From: Sitta carolinensis
Lineage: Eukaryota; Chordata; Aves; Passeriformes; Sittidae
DNA length: 64,000 bases
NCBI GenBank assembly: GCA_032173965.1
Contig: JAVUNC010000006.1
Span: forward strand, 40,953,870 to 41,017,869
Reading direction: 5' to 3'
Shown: positions 51,601 through 64,000 of the stretch, in pieces
Numbering within the stretch: the first letter of the stretch is position 1
Layout: each line of letters begins with the position of its first letter
Notes under the pieces: generated by a model
The model's database searches: none
What the model saw: only the letters and a program-made list of their open reading frames with translations
Told to the model about the DNA's origin: nothing
Program-made: the position numbers and the translations under genes

Positions 51601-53072
51601 AGCTGCCAATCTCCACTATCGGCTTCCTCCTTAACTGTGACCTCATGCAGTCCAGAGCAGAAAATGCCTGAAGTCCCTTTGGAGGTCACACCCTCAGTGT
51701 CCCTAGAGTGCTGGCTAACATTAACTAAGCCATCACTCCACATGGCACTGCCTTGCAGCTGTCTCTGGGGTGAACTGGCAGATTTTTAGTGGCGGTGCTA
51801 CTAAGTAACAAATGTAGGACAAAGTGAAGCTCTGCACTGGAAGGTTGCAGAGTGCCTTTGTCCAAGATGGAAAAGAGCCAGGGTAAATAACAAAGTGCAC
51901 AGCCCCTGGCTTTCCAGGGACATCGTAAGCTGAGGCTTTGGCTGCAGTTCTGTGTAAAGTTTCCCACATTGCTGGCAGCTGCAGTATTCTCAGAAGCCTT
52001 GTTGCACTCTGTTTTCCTTAAACCTGCTAAAGTCATGGGATGACACAGCAGCCTCAGTTTGCATACTAACTTTTTTCTCCTGACCATTTGTAGTTTTCCA
52101 GGAGAGAAAGAAATGCATGTAAAAGGAGAAGGAGTAAGATGTCAAATCCCAAAGGCAAATAAATCTTCCTTTTTCCCAAACAGATTACACAAGATCTGGT
52201 TATCTCAGAGGTCTGTCTCGTATTTTGAACATGGGGACCAACAGCACTGAGAGCAGGACACAGTGTCACTAGCCCCTGTGTCTTTCCCTGACAGCCCCCA
52301 AGGCAATAGCCCCAGTCCACAGAAGAGCCTCCCACTACAGTGATTACAGTATGGCTCATTTTTCCTATATTTTGCTTTCTACAGATACATCTTGCCTTTA
52401 CTGAGCAGGAATGACCTAGAGCAACCCTGCCTGCTGAATGCATAGGGTTCAGTGTTACTATGATCCTGCAGGACAGAGCTACTGCACTGCTGTGGGATCT
52501 ACAGGGGCCGAGGGAGAGCAACCCAGCTCCCAGCACACGCCAATCCAGCTGCAACCTCTCCTATGAAACCAAATTGCTTCCTTAGGGCCAGCGACAACCT
52601 TACACTACAGCTCCTGCAGGACCAACTGAACCTTTTGAGGACACCCCTCTCCCAGACCTTTAACCCTGTGCTCTTCTGATACATTCCCAGGGCTGAAGTC
52701 ATGCACATAGAAGCACCTGCAGGCACTTGGTACGATCACATGCCCATCTCCTTCCTTACCTGTCACATTCAGCTGCCCACCCAGGAACCAGGAGACTCTA
52801 CCCTGGCACAAGTCACAGTCCTGGACAGAGTGGAAAGGGGTGATCCAGGTGAGCCGGCTCCTTCCCAGTGCTCCCCAGAAGATGTCACTCTGCTCCACTG
52901 ACACCTTGTACAAATCTTGGTGGTCCTTGGGTCTGGGGAAGGCAATGGCTTCAGGCATGTAGGCAGTGAGAGGTCCGTGGCTCCAGTGTCTGGCAGCCAC
53001 CAGCCCAGAGAGGCATCTGGGAGCCTGAGAAAGAGCTTTGAAGTAGCAGGTCCTGGCCAGCAGCCTGGCCAT
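42699..53072 (-). CDS. ACSS1-like mitochondrial acetyl-CoA synthetase (14 exons, intact)
   Basis: Acetate:CoA ligase of the adenylate-forming family, most like ACSS1. Exons in coding order: 53072-52760, 51397-51301, 50170-49971, 49504-49329, 48742-48590, 46563-46416, 46013-45876, 45729-45637, 45240-45128, 44650-44524, 43861-43734, 43501-43438, 43084-42963, 42875-42699. All junctions are GT-AG and in phase, giving 682 residues (human ACSS1 is 689). The N-terminus is basic and lacks acidic residues ([20 protein letters not shown]), like a mitochondrial presequence. Motifs: nucleotide-binding [11 protein letters not shown] (286-296), DTWWQTETGG (434-443) with the Trp that limits the pocket to acetate, TGDG (524-527), [10 protein letters not shown], and PKTRSGK with the catalytic, acetylatable Lys 636. 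The gene lies between ABCD4 and VSX2, where human has no ACSS; its ohnolog status is inferred from the SYNDIG1-ACSS1-VSX1 block. Confidence 0.93.
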
Positions 53073-54598
53073 CACTGCAGGATACCTGCCTCTCACTGAG
53101 GAGATGGATGTTTGCAGCCCTCACAGCTCCTCAGGACACCTGGTCCAGGCAAGACTCAGGCCCCTCTGAAAGGTGGGGCTATGTATCCTGAGCTGACTGG
53201 ATATAAAGCAGTTCTCTCACACAGGAAGCCCAGGCACCTTCTGCTCTGCCTGTTCTTCTCCTCCTCTCTTCTAGAGCACTATGGGAAAAAGAAATTCAAT
53301 CACTGTAAGGGAGGGGAAAGGGGTGGGCTGTAGAAATATTTGACTGAAAATAACCTTCATGCTAATCTGAGTCCTGACAGGAGTTCTTGAACAGAAGCCA
53401 GGTTAAACGTGTGCCTGGGCTCTTCTCAGGGGCCAAGTTGCCTGGGCCAGGTTCCAACAGCCTGCTCCTTCTCTCCTAGGGCTGCACTGCATCCTCGGAC
53501 CCCTCTGTTTCATCCCCACTTGCCTCCTCACACCTCCACTTATTCATCACCATCCCCTCCCTTGCTGCAGCACCCCCGTTGCATCCCCAGTCCTCTGCTG
53601 GCCACAAAGGCACCTTGGGGCAGGTCACTGTAAATCTTAGGGCAACCCCATGCTAGTCGTGAGTGATGGGACTATCCCCTTCCAGAATTAATGCCCATTT
53701 CCGGCAGAACAATAGGCTGTGGTGGTCCAGAGAAGGTATTTCTCATGTGGCTGTGAGCTGCAGGAGGGGAATATTGCACCCCATTCCACCTTACTGCTGT
53801 CTGGCTGTCAGAGCTGTCCCCTCTGGCGGGTTGGGCTGGGCTCTCTGCCTCCTCCCGAGCACTACAGACTGGCTGTACCACCAGCCAGGCTGGGAGCACG
53901 CAATGAAGCCATGGTGGAGCAGCTGGGGGTGGTTTGGCATGAAGCACTGCAGCCCATCTCCTCATGCTGAGACCTCCCACCACCCATCATTGCAGAGCTC
54001 AGCTGCCTTCTTGCCTCCAAAGAGGGTTTTTTTCTGTGTTCCTTTCCTTCAGGCCCTGTATAGGTAGGGTTTTTTAAGGTAGAATTTGGAGGATTCCTTT
54101 ACGTCATTGACCAAATTCCCTTCTTTTCCTAGGGGTCACAAGAGAAGAGCAGAAATAGGCTCTCCCTGCAAGGAGGGTTGTTCTCAGCCAGGCATACCTA
54201 AGGAATCAACAGTAGAGATTACAGGGTTAGTAGATCTCCTCTTTGCTCTTCAAAATGCAACATCATTCACAATCTACAGAGCTGGTATGTTTGGTGAACA
54301 GGCTGGACACCAGTGTGGGAGACAGGCACTATTTCCCATTAGGTGCACTGACCACACACCTGTTTTGTGTCGAAGCCACCCTGAGCTCGGTGGGAACCTA
54401 CAAGGGCGCTGTCCCCCTTGGGGAAACACAAGTCCTTACAGCCCCTCCAGAAAGTCAGGCCAAGGAGCCTCATTGTTCCACAAGCCCCTTATTTCCTATG
54501 CACACCTGCTCTGCCTCAGCATTTTCCCTATCCCTGGAGGACATTAGGTTTTTCCACCAGACCATTCCCAGATTCCTGGCAGGGCACGTAACTCCTTA
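53073..54598. other. ACSS-like 5' flank or 5'UTR intron
   Basis: About 1.5 kb between the ACSS-like start codon and the solo LTR. There is no CpG island at the start codon. Possible splice acceptors on the minus strand end at 53096 (TCCTCAG) and 53075 (TCCTGCAG), just upstream of the ATG at 53072, so an upstream noncoding exon is plausible. A consensus donor CAG|GTAAGG on the minus strand sits at 54600|54599. Nothing coding is supported. Confidence 0.4.
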
Positions 54599-54603
54599 CC
54601 TGG

Positions 54604-56136
54604 TGTCGTGGCTTAGGAATCTGGGTTTCAGTCGGGAGGGAGTCCAGGGGCTGCAGGGGAGGCTCCCTGGGGGACCTGCCGGAGCCAATCCGCGGGCCAG
54701 TTTGAAGAGCCAATCAGCTGGCTCCTTTAAGATTGGCACCCGGTTAAACCACTTAAAGGAGTTGAAGCGCGCTGAGGGGAAGCACCCGTTAAAAACGAAC
54801 AAAGCGCGGGCAAACGGCCCTTGCACCGGTGACCGGCCGGGGCTCGGCTCGGCTCGGCTCGGCTCGGCTCGGCTCGGCTCGGCTCGGCTCGGCTCGGCTG
54901 CGGCGCTGGCCCTTCCCGGGAAACCCTCCAGGCCCCGTCCCGATGGGGCGCCTGGGGCTCCTTCCTGGCGGAGCTGGCGGCGCTGCGGGCCGCGCTGCTT
55001 CGGCATGGTCTCAATGAACTTTGTTTAGCAGCTTTTATTAGGTTTGGCCCTCCACACGAAAAAAAGCGCCGAATGGAACCGGCGGCCGGCACGGCTCGCA
55101 CGGTATCAGCGGAGACCATGTGAACAGCAGCGGGAGGCATGGCAGCGATGTCTCCGATGCAGAGCCGGGATGAGCTCAACATTTCAGCACTGCAGAACTC
55201 TCTAAAAACTGTTTTAATTGATAAAGCTTGAGAACAAATGAACCTACCAAATGAACACCAATTCTCTCCCAAATCAGGAAAAGGAAAGGGTGAAGACAGG
55301 TAGAGAGAACAGCATGGGGCACTGAGGTCAGTGAAGGAGGAGTCAAATTCTATGTGGGAGGGGATCGAGGAGATGGCTTAGTCTTGGGCTGAAATTCTTT
55401 TGTAAGGCTATGGTAAAGATATATTCGATATATCAGACTTCGTTTTTTCCTTGTAATTCATGGAATGCATTGGGGGGGATGTAGTGTTCTAACCACAGCC
55501 ATGAGCAGAAGCACCAGTGTTGAAGTAAGCAGATGATGCAGTGACTGATCCAATGAGAATCTTGAACAGAGATGAGAAACCTTGACCCAGGAACAGAAAG
55601 AAGAAAACCTCTGTTCTCAGAGATGGATGAAAAGAACTTTTGCCTTTATGCAAGAACAGCTCATCCTTAAAATAGTACCCCATAAGTTGACATGGCCCAT
55701 GAACACAGCTGTGGGAATGCTGTTGCAGATGGGAGGGACTTTATGAATGCAGATTCCCAGGCGGCTGCTGTTCGTGGAAATAAAAAACTGCAAGAGAACT
55801 GCTTCTTGTGAAGTCTCCATGGCATGGCAAGAGAGACTCCTCTCCCTAAGAGAACTGAAGAAAGACTAGTTTAGAAGTGGTAAACCGACTGAAAGTCACA
55901 GGTTTTGTCTTTACGTTGTCAGTGGTAAAGAAAAGAGGATGTGGGGGAGGAGAAGAGCTCTGAAGGTTTATTCTGATTTGCTTATTATTTTTATTTTAAT
56001 TCTGTTAATAAACTTTTCTTTCTACCTTTTAAAGTTTTGAGTTTGTTTTGCCCTCCTAATCCATATATCACATTAGGAAATGAGTAAATAATTCTAGGGG
56101 GTGACTTGGCATTTAGCCAGCACTAAACCCAGTACA
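54604..56136 (+). mobile_element. Solo LTR of an endogenous retrovirus, 5-bp TSD
   Basis: A 1,533-base segment starting TGTCGTGG and ending CCCAGTACA, flanked on both sides by CCTGG (54599-54603 and 56137-56141). The TG...CA ends, 5-bp duplication and AATAAA near the 3' end (56007-56012) are those of a solo LTR, and the 5-bp duplication points to an ERVL-like class. The CpG-rich 5' part carries two GCCAAT boxes (about 54673-54720) and a pentanucleotide repeat. The 3' part ends in GGTGACTTGGCATTTAGCC followed by AGCACTAAACCC, wording I associate with passerine LTRs. No gag, pol or env remains. The 5' limit is less sure than the 3' limit. Confidence 0.7.
54841..54900 (+). repeat. (GGCTC)n pentanucleotide microsatellite
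   Basis: Eleven perfect GGCTC copies and a final GGCTG, within the CpG-rich 5' part of the solo LTR. It probably varies in copy number between individuals. Confidence 0.95.
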
Positions 56137-56620
56137 CCTGGTAACCCAGAATAGGCTTCCATTGCTCTCAAATCGGAGCTCACCTTGCTGGAAATCCCGT
56201 GGGTGCCCTTCCCCTCTACCAGCTCCCCTGCACTTGCAGTGTCTGGCTGCTGCCTCACCTCCTCAGGCCAGCGGGGCCCTGCAGCCTGTTGCTGGCGGAG
56301 GCTGAGCCTGCCTGGAGCTCTGTTCGACTCTTAACACCAGGGCACATGTGATATGGGATGACCTAAAGCATCAGGGCTGCTCTGGATGCTGAAGTGACTT
56401 GATCTCTCACCAGTTGTATGTAGAACCTTCTGCTCCAAGTACAGGCACACCCCTCTCAGTTTTGTATTTCACTGCAGAGAGAGACCCAAGCCCCATCTCC
56501 ATGCCGCAGTGGGGAGGAAAGGCTTTGGATCTCTAACCTCTCTAGCTACAGCATGACATCCACCTCCCTCTCAGCTTTGGCTGAACTCGCCCTCCTTGAA
56601 CATTGGTGACTGGACTCATA
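56137..56620. other. Intergenic DNA between solo LTR and VSX2 3' end
   Basis: About 480 bases of unique-looking sequence with no open frame of note and no recognised repeat. Confidence 0.5.
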
Positions 56621-58008
56621 CACAGTATTCCTGTTTAGTTTTATTCTTCTTCATATCTTTACAGAAAATGGCACATAAATCACAGATGCTGGATGACTAG
56701 AAGTTGTTACAGCTCCATATCTCAAACACCTCAATACTGAATTATTTTCTCACTGTATATACATTATTTACACTCCATGGGCTATCATCTAACACGTCAA
56801 ACGACTGGGGGGGCAAAGACAAACAGGTTGGATGACCGGGCTTAACCCTTTGATGGAAGAAAAGCAGTAGCTCTGGGGAAAGGGTGCTCACAGTTGAAAG
56901 CAGGACAGAAAGGGTCACCTGGAAGTCACTGTCCTACAACTTTCAGACGGGGAATAGTGCTTTACTGGGAAGGGAAGGTGATGGTACCATGGAGTGAGTT
57001 TGGCTGTGTGGGTCTGCATGTGCTCCTATGGGATGTATGTACACGTTACAGGGTCTATCAGGGTGGATGTGCATGGCTGTCATTCCCTTTAACACTCAGA
57101 GGGTGAGCTGGACAAATTTAATTCAATAAATACATAAGGTGGATGTTGTTGTATCACCTGGAATAATGTATTCAATAAATAAATTCACCATTCATTCCCT
57201 CTGCAGGGGTGTAGGGTTTTGGTGTTTAGGGCAGAGCCAGACCCACCTGCCCAGCCCTGCAGGAGCCAGTGAAATGGGCTGGGGTCAGCTCAGGGTGCCA
57301 GGTGGGACCGGAGTGTTGTGCCTGTGGGCTAAACTTGCCTCTCCCTGCCAAACAGAGGCAAAACATAACAACTCTTAAGCTGCAGTCCCTTCCCAGCAGA
57401 CCTCAGTGCTGGGCAGGGAGAGATGGGTAGAAGGTGCAAACCACCCTAGGTGGGTGGGCATCATTTCATGCAAGCACTGCCATGGGCTTGTCCTGCTGCA
57501 GCCTGGGCCACGAGCAGAGGTGATGGCGAGCAGAAGGTGACATGTCTGCCTGGGGCACAGTGGGACAGGGCGCAAGGGGGAGGAACCTGGGCAGCACTGG
57601 GCAGAGATGTGCTCCAAGTGCAGGCATGGCAGCAGGGAACAGGCTTGCTTCGGGATGGCAAATGGGGTTTGGGGCTGCAGCAGGAGGAGAAAGCCCCAGA
57701 GCCAGTCGTGAGGCTGAAGGGACCAGAGCCTTAGTGTCATTGGTGGCAGTGATGATGTGACACTTCCCAGTCCCCCAAAAGGAAGGGGTGGGGGGGTGAG
57801 GAAGGCCTGGTGGGGTGGAGGGGTGAGGGGCAGGGGTATGCTCAGGGGGAGCAGGCAGTGGGCACCTCTGGCAGGCAGCCCCAAACACAGAGAACAGGGC
57901 CCCTCTCCCTGGCAGGGGTGGCAGGGGACACCTGGCAGTCCAAGGGGGAACGTGGCCCCCAGAGGACACAGTGTCTGTCAGGTCTGGCATCTGCAACCTC
58001 TCTTCCCC
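56620..58008 (-). other. VSX2: Probable VSX2 3'UTR
   Basis: Minus-strand sequence after the VSX2 stop codon. A poly(A) signal AATAAA lies at 56645-56640 on the minus strand, giving a 3'UTR of about 1.4 kb. An AU-rich stretch at 57116-57190 contains the instability nonamer TTATTTATT at 57182-57174. On the plus strand the same stretch shows two AATAAA words, but no plus-strand gene reaches them. Confidence 0.45.
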
Positions 58009-59767
<1,759 letters not shown>

Positions 59768-60159
59768 TTAATTTGCCATTGCAACATCTTTTTTCTAGTG
59801 GCTTTTGGCTCTCGTGCCTGGGATTTTCTTTTATTATTTGCTGTGTGTCTGAGCAGCGGCACAAGGCTGCAGGCAGCAATGCCTGCAGGGAGGGTTGGGA
59901 TGGGGGCGGATGCTCGAAAGAAGGGGGAAGTTGCTCTGTGCGCTTTGCCCTGAATTCCCAGTTTGAAAAACCCTCATCTTCTCAGAAAATTGGCAGAATA
60001 ATCTCTGAGCTGTGACCTGGGGGGCAGTGAGCAGAGAGGCGGGCAGCAATGGAAGGGAGGGGGTGATACTCGCAGAAATCTATTAGTGCTCTCTCTCCGA
60101 TTTCCATTCCTCTTGTCTCCCTCACCCTCCTCCCTCCCGGCTCCCCTCCCTTCCCCCCC

Positions 60160-60790
60160 GAGCAGAGGCATCAGCTTTAGATGAAAAATTGCTTGAGTTC
60201 TATTCAGAAGGAGGCAAAGGAAGAGTCAGCCCCAGGGGCAGCCCAGGCCTGATTGAAAAATAAGTTAATTTCACTTTGAATCGATGGGCCTCAGGCACTG
60301 AAATATCACGGGAAATTAAAGCAGCTGGTCCCCAGGGAATCACGCCATTGACCTGCGCTAATTAATGCCATGGAGTTACCAGGCCCCTCTCCGAGAGGCA
60401 GTTCCTCCCTCCCCGTGGACACCCCAAACACCTCCTCATTTAACTAATTAGACTCACAGAAAATTGGGTGTTAATTTGTTTAGAATTTTTTTTTCTTTTC
60501 TATTTTTTTCCCTTCCTTTCCCGGAAAGTACACAGCAGAATGGAAATGAATGTCGGGGTCTCGCTGGCAGATGGATGCTCGGGGTCACTCCGCAATCTTC
60601 TCCGACTTGATTGCTTGATTAGGTCGTTAGCACATTAAAAAAAAAAATTGCTTGCCGTCTGGCGCTGGCCTGATGAGTGGGATGAGGCGGGAATCGCCTG
60701 GGTAATTTATCTTTTTATACTGCAAAGAATTTGATTTCAATCTGCAGATATATGGAGGTGCCTTTGACACCTGTTTAACATTACAGAGCT
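60160..60790. promoter_or_regulatory. VSX2: Candidate conserved enhancer in VSX2 intron
   Basis: A compact block rich in developmental transcription-factor sites. It has CTAATTAAT at 60358-60366, the perfect palindrome CTAATTAG at 60444-60451, and GTTAATTTG just after. It also has TTGATTAGG near 60617, CAGCTG near 60322, and a combined TGACACCTG (MEIS plus E-box type) near 60766. YTAATTRR palindromes are the preferred type for paired-like Q50 factors such as VSX2 itself. The block sits in the intron that splits the homeodomain and has the composition of vertebrate conserved noncoding elements. Autoregulation is an inference. Confidence 0.5.
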
Positions 60791-63789
60791 GACAGCTTAA
60801 CCCTCTCTTGTCCCCACTACTCGCAGCTGTGGGGGGAGCTCAAGCTGCATTGGGAAGCACTGGGGGTCTGTGCCAGTCCCCCAGCTCTGCCGTGGGGACC
60901 ATAAGACTGATGCCACAGAGTGATGCCCTGGTCTCAGGTTGCAAGGTAAAATCATCTCTTTTACCTGTGCAGAGGAGACCTGCCCAGCACTGAAACCTTA
61001 TGGTAGGAATAGAGCTGCAGGGTAGGCAGGGTGGCTTTCTAGCATTGATAACAGCCACTGTTGGCCATTCCCGGGAGCCCAGACGGCCTGCTCCCCCAGA
61101 CAGATCCGTGGAATGGGTGGGGTGGTGGTCCCACTGGCTGTGATCCCACATTCTCCCAGCAGAAGACACTCCGTGCATGTCAGAGGATTTTACCAGGCAA
61201 AGGAAGGAGGCTGCTTCACCACATGTCACCTCCTCTGCATGATAAACAGTCTGATTTACACTTTCGTACTGCCGATCTGTAACCCCCAGGACGAGGATGG
61301 TTGCAAATCCTCCAGGGCCTAAGCAAAGACCCTCAGGAATGCAGAGCTTCCTCTCTTCACCCCCTCCTCCATGCCTATGTGAAACATGGGTTTGCTTGGC
61401 TGTGCAGTCAGCAGGATGCTGGCAGAGGGTCTCACTCCAGGTCATGCAATCCTGCCATTCCCAGAGCACAGGGTGCAGAGCTGCAGGTGCCTCTATACTG
61501 ATGCTTTTACCACTTGTCCTTTCTCTTCCCTCCTGCCTTGATGCCTCTATCATATACCCCATATACCTCATGGTCCTCTTCCTTTTCCCTGGCTGGGTCT
61601 CAGCCTGCCCCAGCACTGCCCACTGCCAGTAAACCTGCTACCCTGGAGCATCCCCTTCTCCATGGCAGTGTTGCACAAATACTGGAGGCAGCAGAAGCTT
61701 TGCCAGCTGGCAGCCCAATTTTGACTAGAGCTGGTAGAAATGCTGATTCAATCACACAAGGAAAACTGTGTCCAGCCAGTGGAAGTGTAATCAAAATTAT
61801 CTATAGCTTTCTTCTGAATGCTGTATTTTAATCTCAGCTGCCTAAGACATGCAAAATCTGTGCTTTAAAGCCAAATGAGAAAATCAGAATTGCATCAACA
61901 TCTCAGTAAGATTATTCTGAGATTTCCAAAACCAATTTTTGTCATTTGATGGGAATTTCCTCTTGGTTTTGATGAGGAAAAATGAAAGTTTGAAATCCCA
62001 GAATGTTTAACAGAATAGAAATCAGAAAGACTGACCATTTTGCTTTAACACCAGGAACCATATCTTCATCTGAAGCATAAAATTAAGTTAAACCAATGGT
62101 TCTCATAACTGAGTATTGCTGGGATCAGATCCCAGTCAAGCATCTCTGTCCAAGCTCATTCTGAGGAACACTGAGTGACAGCATGGCACCAGCAGCCCTC
62201 ATGCCTCTTCAGATCAGCACGATTGTCCCCTGTGTCCTGTTTTCATGATTTTGTCCTCGTTCAGATGGCTCCATCAGTGGGGCTTTCATTTATGAGTAGA
62301 GCTCAGTGATTTCTTCAAATTTATTGATGTGTTACCAAAAATTTTCACATGCTTTGATTCTGAGCCAAATTACCTGGTGATTTTAGTAATTCAGAGGTAT
62401 TTTCAGCTGTGTTGGTACATCAGCCACAACATCCAAATATGCAGTTATTTATTATTGGCACCTCACTTTTCCAGGAGAGGGTTTCACCCTTACACTTTAC
62501 TCACCTTACACCTCTTATGGTTTTGGTATTCTTCATCTGCTTATTGTCCTTGTTTGGAAGTATGTACTCTACAGCTTCCTCTGACTCTGTAAGATTTGGT
62601 CTGCTTCAAACAATGTCTAGGTTTGTCCACATTTGCTCTTGCCCCTTCCCACCCTGTGGATTGGCTCAGCCTTGTGAAACGTTTTTACTGGTGTTGCTCT
62701 GTACCATGCACCTTCCTTCTCACTTGTTTTCATCTGGTTCTTTGTTGCATATCCCAGGGTATGGTGCAAAGACTGTGTTTCTGCTTCCACATCTCACGGG
62801 CAGTGGTGAAACCTGATTAATTTTAGACTGAAGCATGTCACGTGTTTGTGCAAAGCTGTCACAGTGTGATGTGCAGAGGTGTCTTTTGGACCAACGTATT
62901 ACACCCCAAGAAGGTTCACACCTCTTTATTTTCACACAAACACCCTTTATGAAACCTGGGAAGCTTGTTCCAGGAAGCCTATCCTCCAAAAATAGACAAC
63001 GGAGAAAAGTGGACGGGTTTGTCTTGCAGTTTTGCAAAGCCTTATAAATGGGAATGTTTCTAACTTTAATCATCGCCTAATTCTCACCTCCAGTGCCCAC
63101 TGCCCAAAGCAATAAAAGTTCAGGCACTCTGTACTTGACTACAGGGTTGCAAGGATTTTGGAGTGGGAGTTTTGGAGTCAAGACTGGCAAGGATAATCTC
63201 AACAGTTTCCTCCTCTGAATCACAAATGACAACTGATACGTCTTCAGATTATTAATGATGCAGAAGAGCAAATTGTAGGAGGAGAAATGTCTCATTTTGC
63301 AAGGGGACATGAGACTTGACACATCCTTGTTATCCACATTCATCATATTAGTTTGTTTACCTAATCAGTGCTTGAAACATTGCCTGCTAAAGAGAGAAAT
63401 CTCCCTGAGGTTTGCCATAATTCAGAAATCTGAATTAGCAAAGGGATATTTTAAAACATGTGGTATTCCTGTGTATTGTTTCTGCTTTGTTTCAACCTAA
63501 AATATTCCACTGGTAACACTCATTTTCTTGGCAGCTACTTTCCAAGCTAGAGTATAAAGGAGAATTGATATTGGAATTATTTTTCTTATTAATATAAAAA
63601 AAATATATATTTTCCCTGCCCAAGAATTCTTCATCTATTAAAGGAAAATTCCAGACTTGATAACGGTGAAATTTTGCGCCAACAAATCTCTCATCCTGCC
63701 TTTGATATAGCATTCCAACCGGGGCATTTCAGGGAGTGAGGTTTATGGAGCGCAAGCTGTCCCAGCCCAGAGCAGCACGAGCTGAGCGT

Positions 63790-63801
63790 CCACTAGATGG
63801 C
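63790..63801 (+). promoter_or_regulatory. CTCF-like motif
   Basis: CCACTAGATGGC matches the 12-base core CCASYAGRKGGC of the CTCF consensus, in a locally CpG-richer part of the VSX2 intron. The three following bases do not match, so this is weaker than the pair at 26.5 kb. Confidence 0.35.
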
Positions 63802-64000
63802 CACCGGCAGATGCACGTCTGCACGTGTGGACACACCGACACGGACACACGGACACTCCAGCACAAGCGTTTGCCAGGCTGCAGGGAGCAGCTGCACACA
63901 GCTGTTTGCAAAACAGCACCTAAAGCAAGGGGCAAAATCCCGAGACCCCCAGAGTCACGCTGAGACCATCTCCCCGGCACACAGACAGGTGTACGCTCGT

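Noticed and set aside
42699..53072. ACSS2 (cytosolic) as identity of the synthetase
   Set aside because: Length, presequence-like N-terminus and wording such as [17 protein letters not shown] fit ACSS1 better, and the VSX/SYNDIG neighbourhood is that of ACSS1.
53073..53096. Eight extra N-terminal residues on the ACSS-like protein
   Set aside because: They would begin with a GTG codon. The first ATG in frame is at 53072 and gives a good mitochondrial presequence.
54243..55028. 261-codon plus-strand frame
   Set aside because: It spans unique DNA, the LTR border and the GGCTC repeat, and has no domain.

Overview
This is nuclear DNA from a bird, most likely a songbird (passerine). Genes are split by GT-AG introns, and the order SYNDIG1L - VRTN - ABCD4 - VSX2, with its relative strands, matches the vertebrate block at human 14q24.3. 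The passerine signs are a tRNA-Ile-headed SINE with a CR1-like tail (TguSINE1 type) in an ABCD4 intron and a long retroviral LTR of passerine character downstream of VSX2. I worked out gene models by reading splice sites and checking codon phase across every junction.

Layout: 1-1780 holds the last coding exon of SYNDIG1L (+). 1781-11550 is SYNDIG1L 3'UTR and intergenic DNA. 11.55-18 kb is VRTN (-): one coding exon, a 3'UTR with two poly(A) signals, and a probable noncoding first exon in a CpG island at 17.5-18.5 kb. 18.5-25.8 kb is intergenic. 25.8-26.5 kb is a GC-rich minisatellite followed by two CTCF-type sites. 26.7-41.7 kb is ABCD4 (+), all 19 coding exons. 42.7-53.1 kb is a complete 14-exon mitochondrial-type acetyl-CoA synthetase gene (-), 682 codons and intact. 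54.6-56.1 kb is a solo LTR with a 5-bp target duplication. 56.6-64 kb is the 3' part of VSX2 (-): its 3'UTR, the last two coding exons and part of a large intron that contains a probable conserved enhancer. VSX2 exons 1-3 lie beyond the window.

The most notable result is the ACSS gene between ABCD4 and VSX2. The paralogous human block at 20p11 reads SYNDIG1 (+) - ACSS1 (-) - VSX1 (-), and this window reads SYNDIG1L (+) - ACSS-like (-) - VSX2 (-). That suggests the gene is the ACSS1 ohnolog from vertebrate genome duplication, kept here and absent from the human block. Other points of interest are three apparent single-base losses in C-runs inside ABCD4 exons 13-14 that break the ATP-binding domain in this sequence, and a VRTN protein that reads as an inactive OTU-like domain followed by five helix-turn-helix-like repeats.

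The genes do not form a pathway. SYNDIG1L is a neuronal membrane protein, VRTN controls vertebral number, ABCD4 exports cobalamin from lysosomes, the ACSS activates acetate in mitochondria, and VSX2 is a retinal homeobox regulator.
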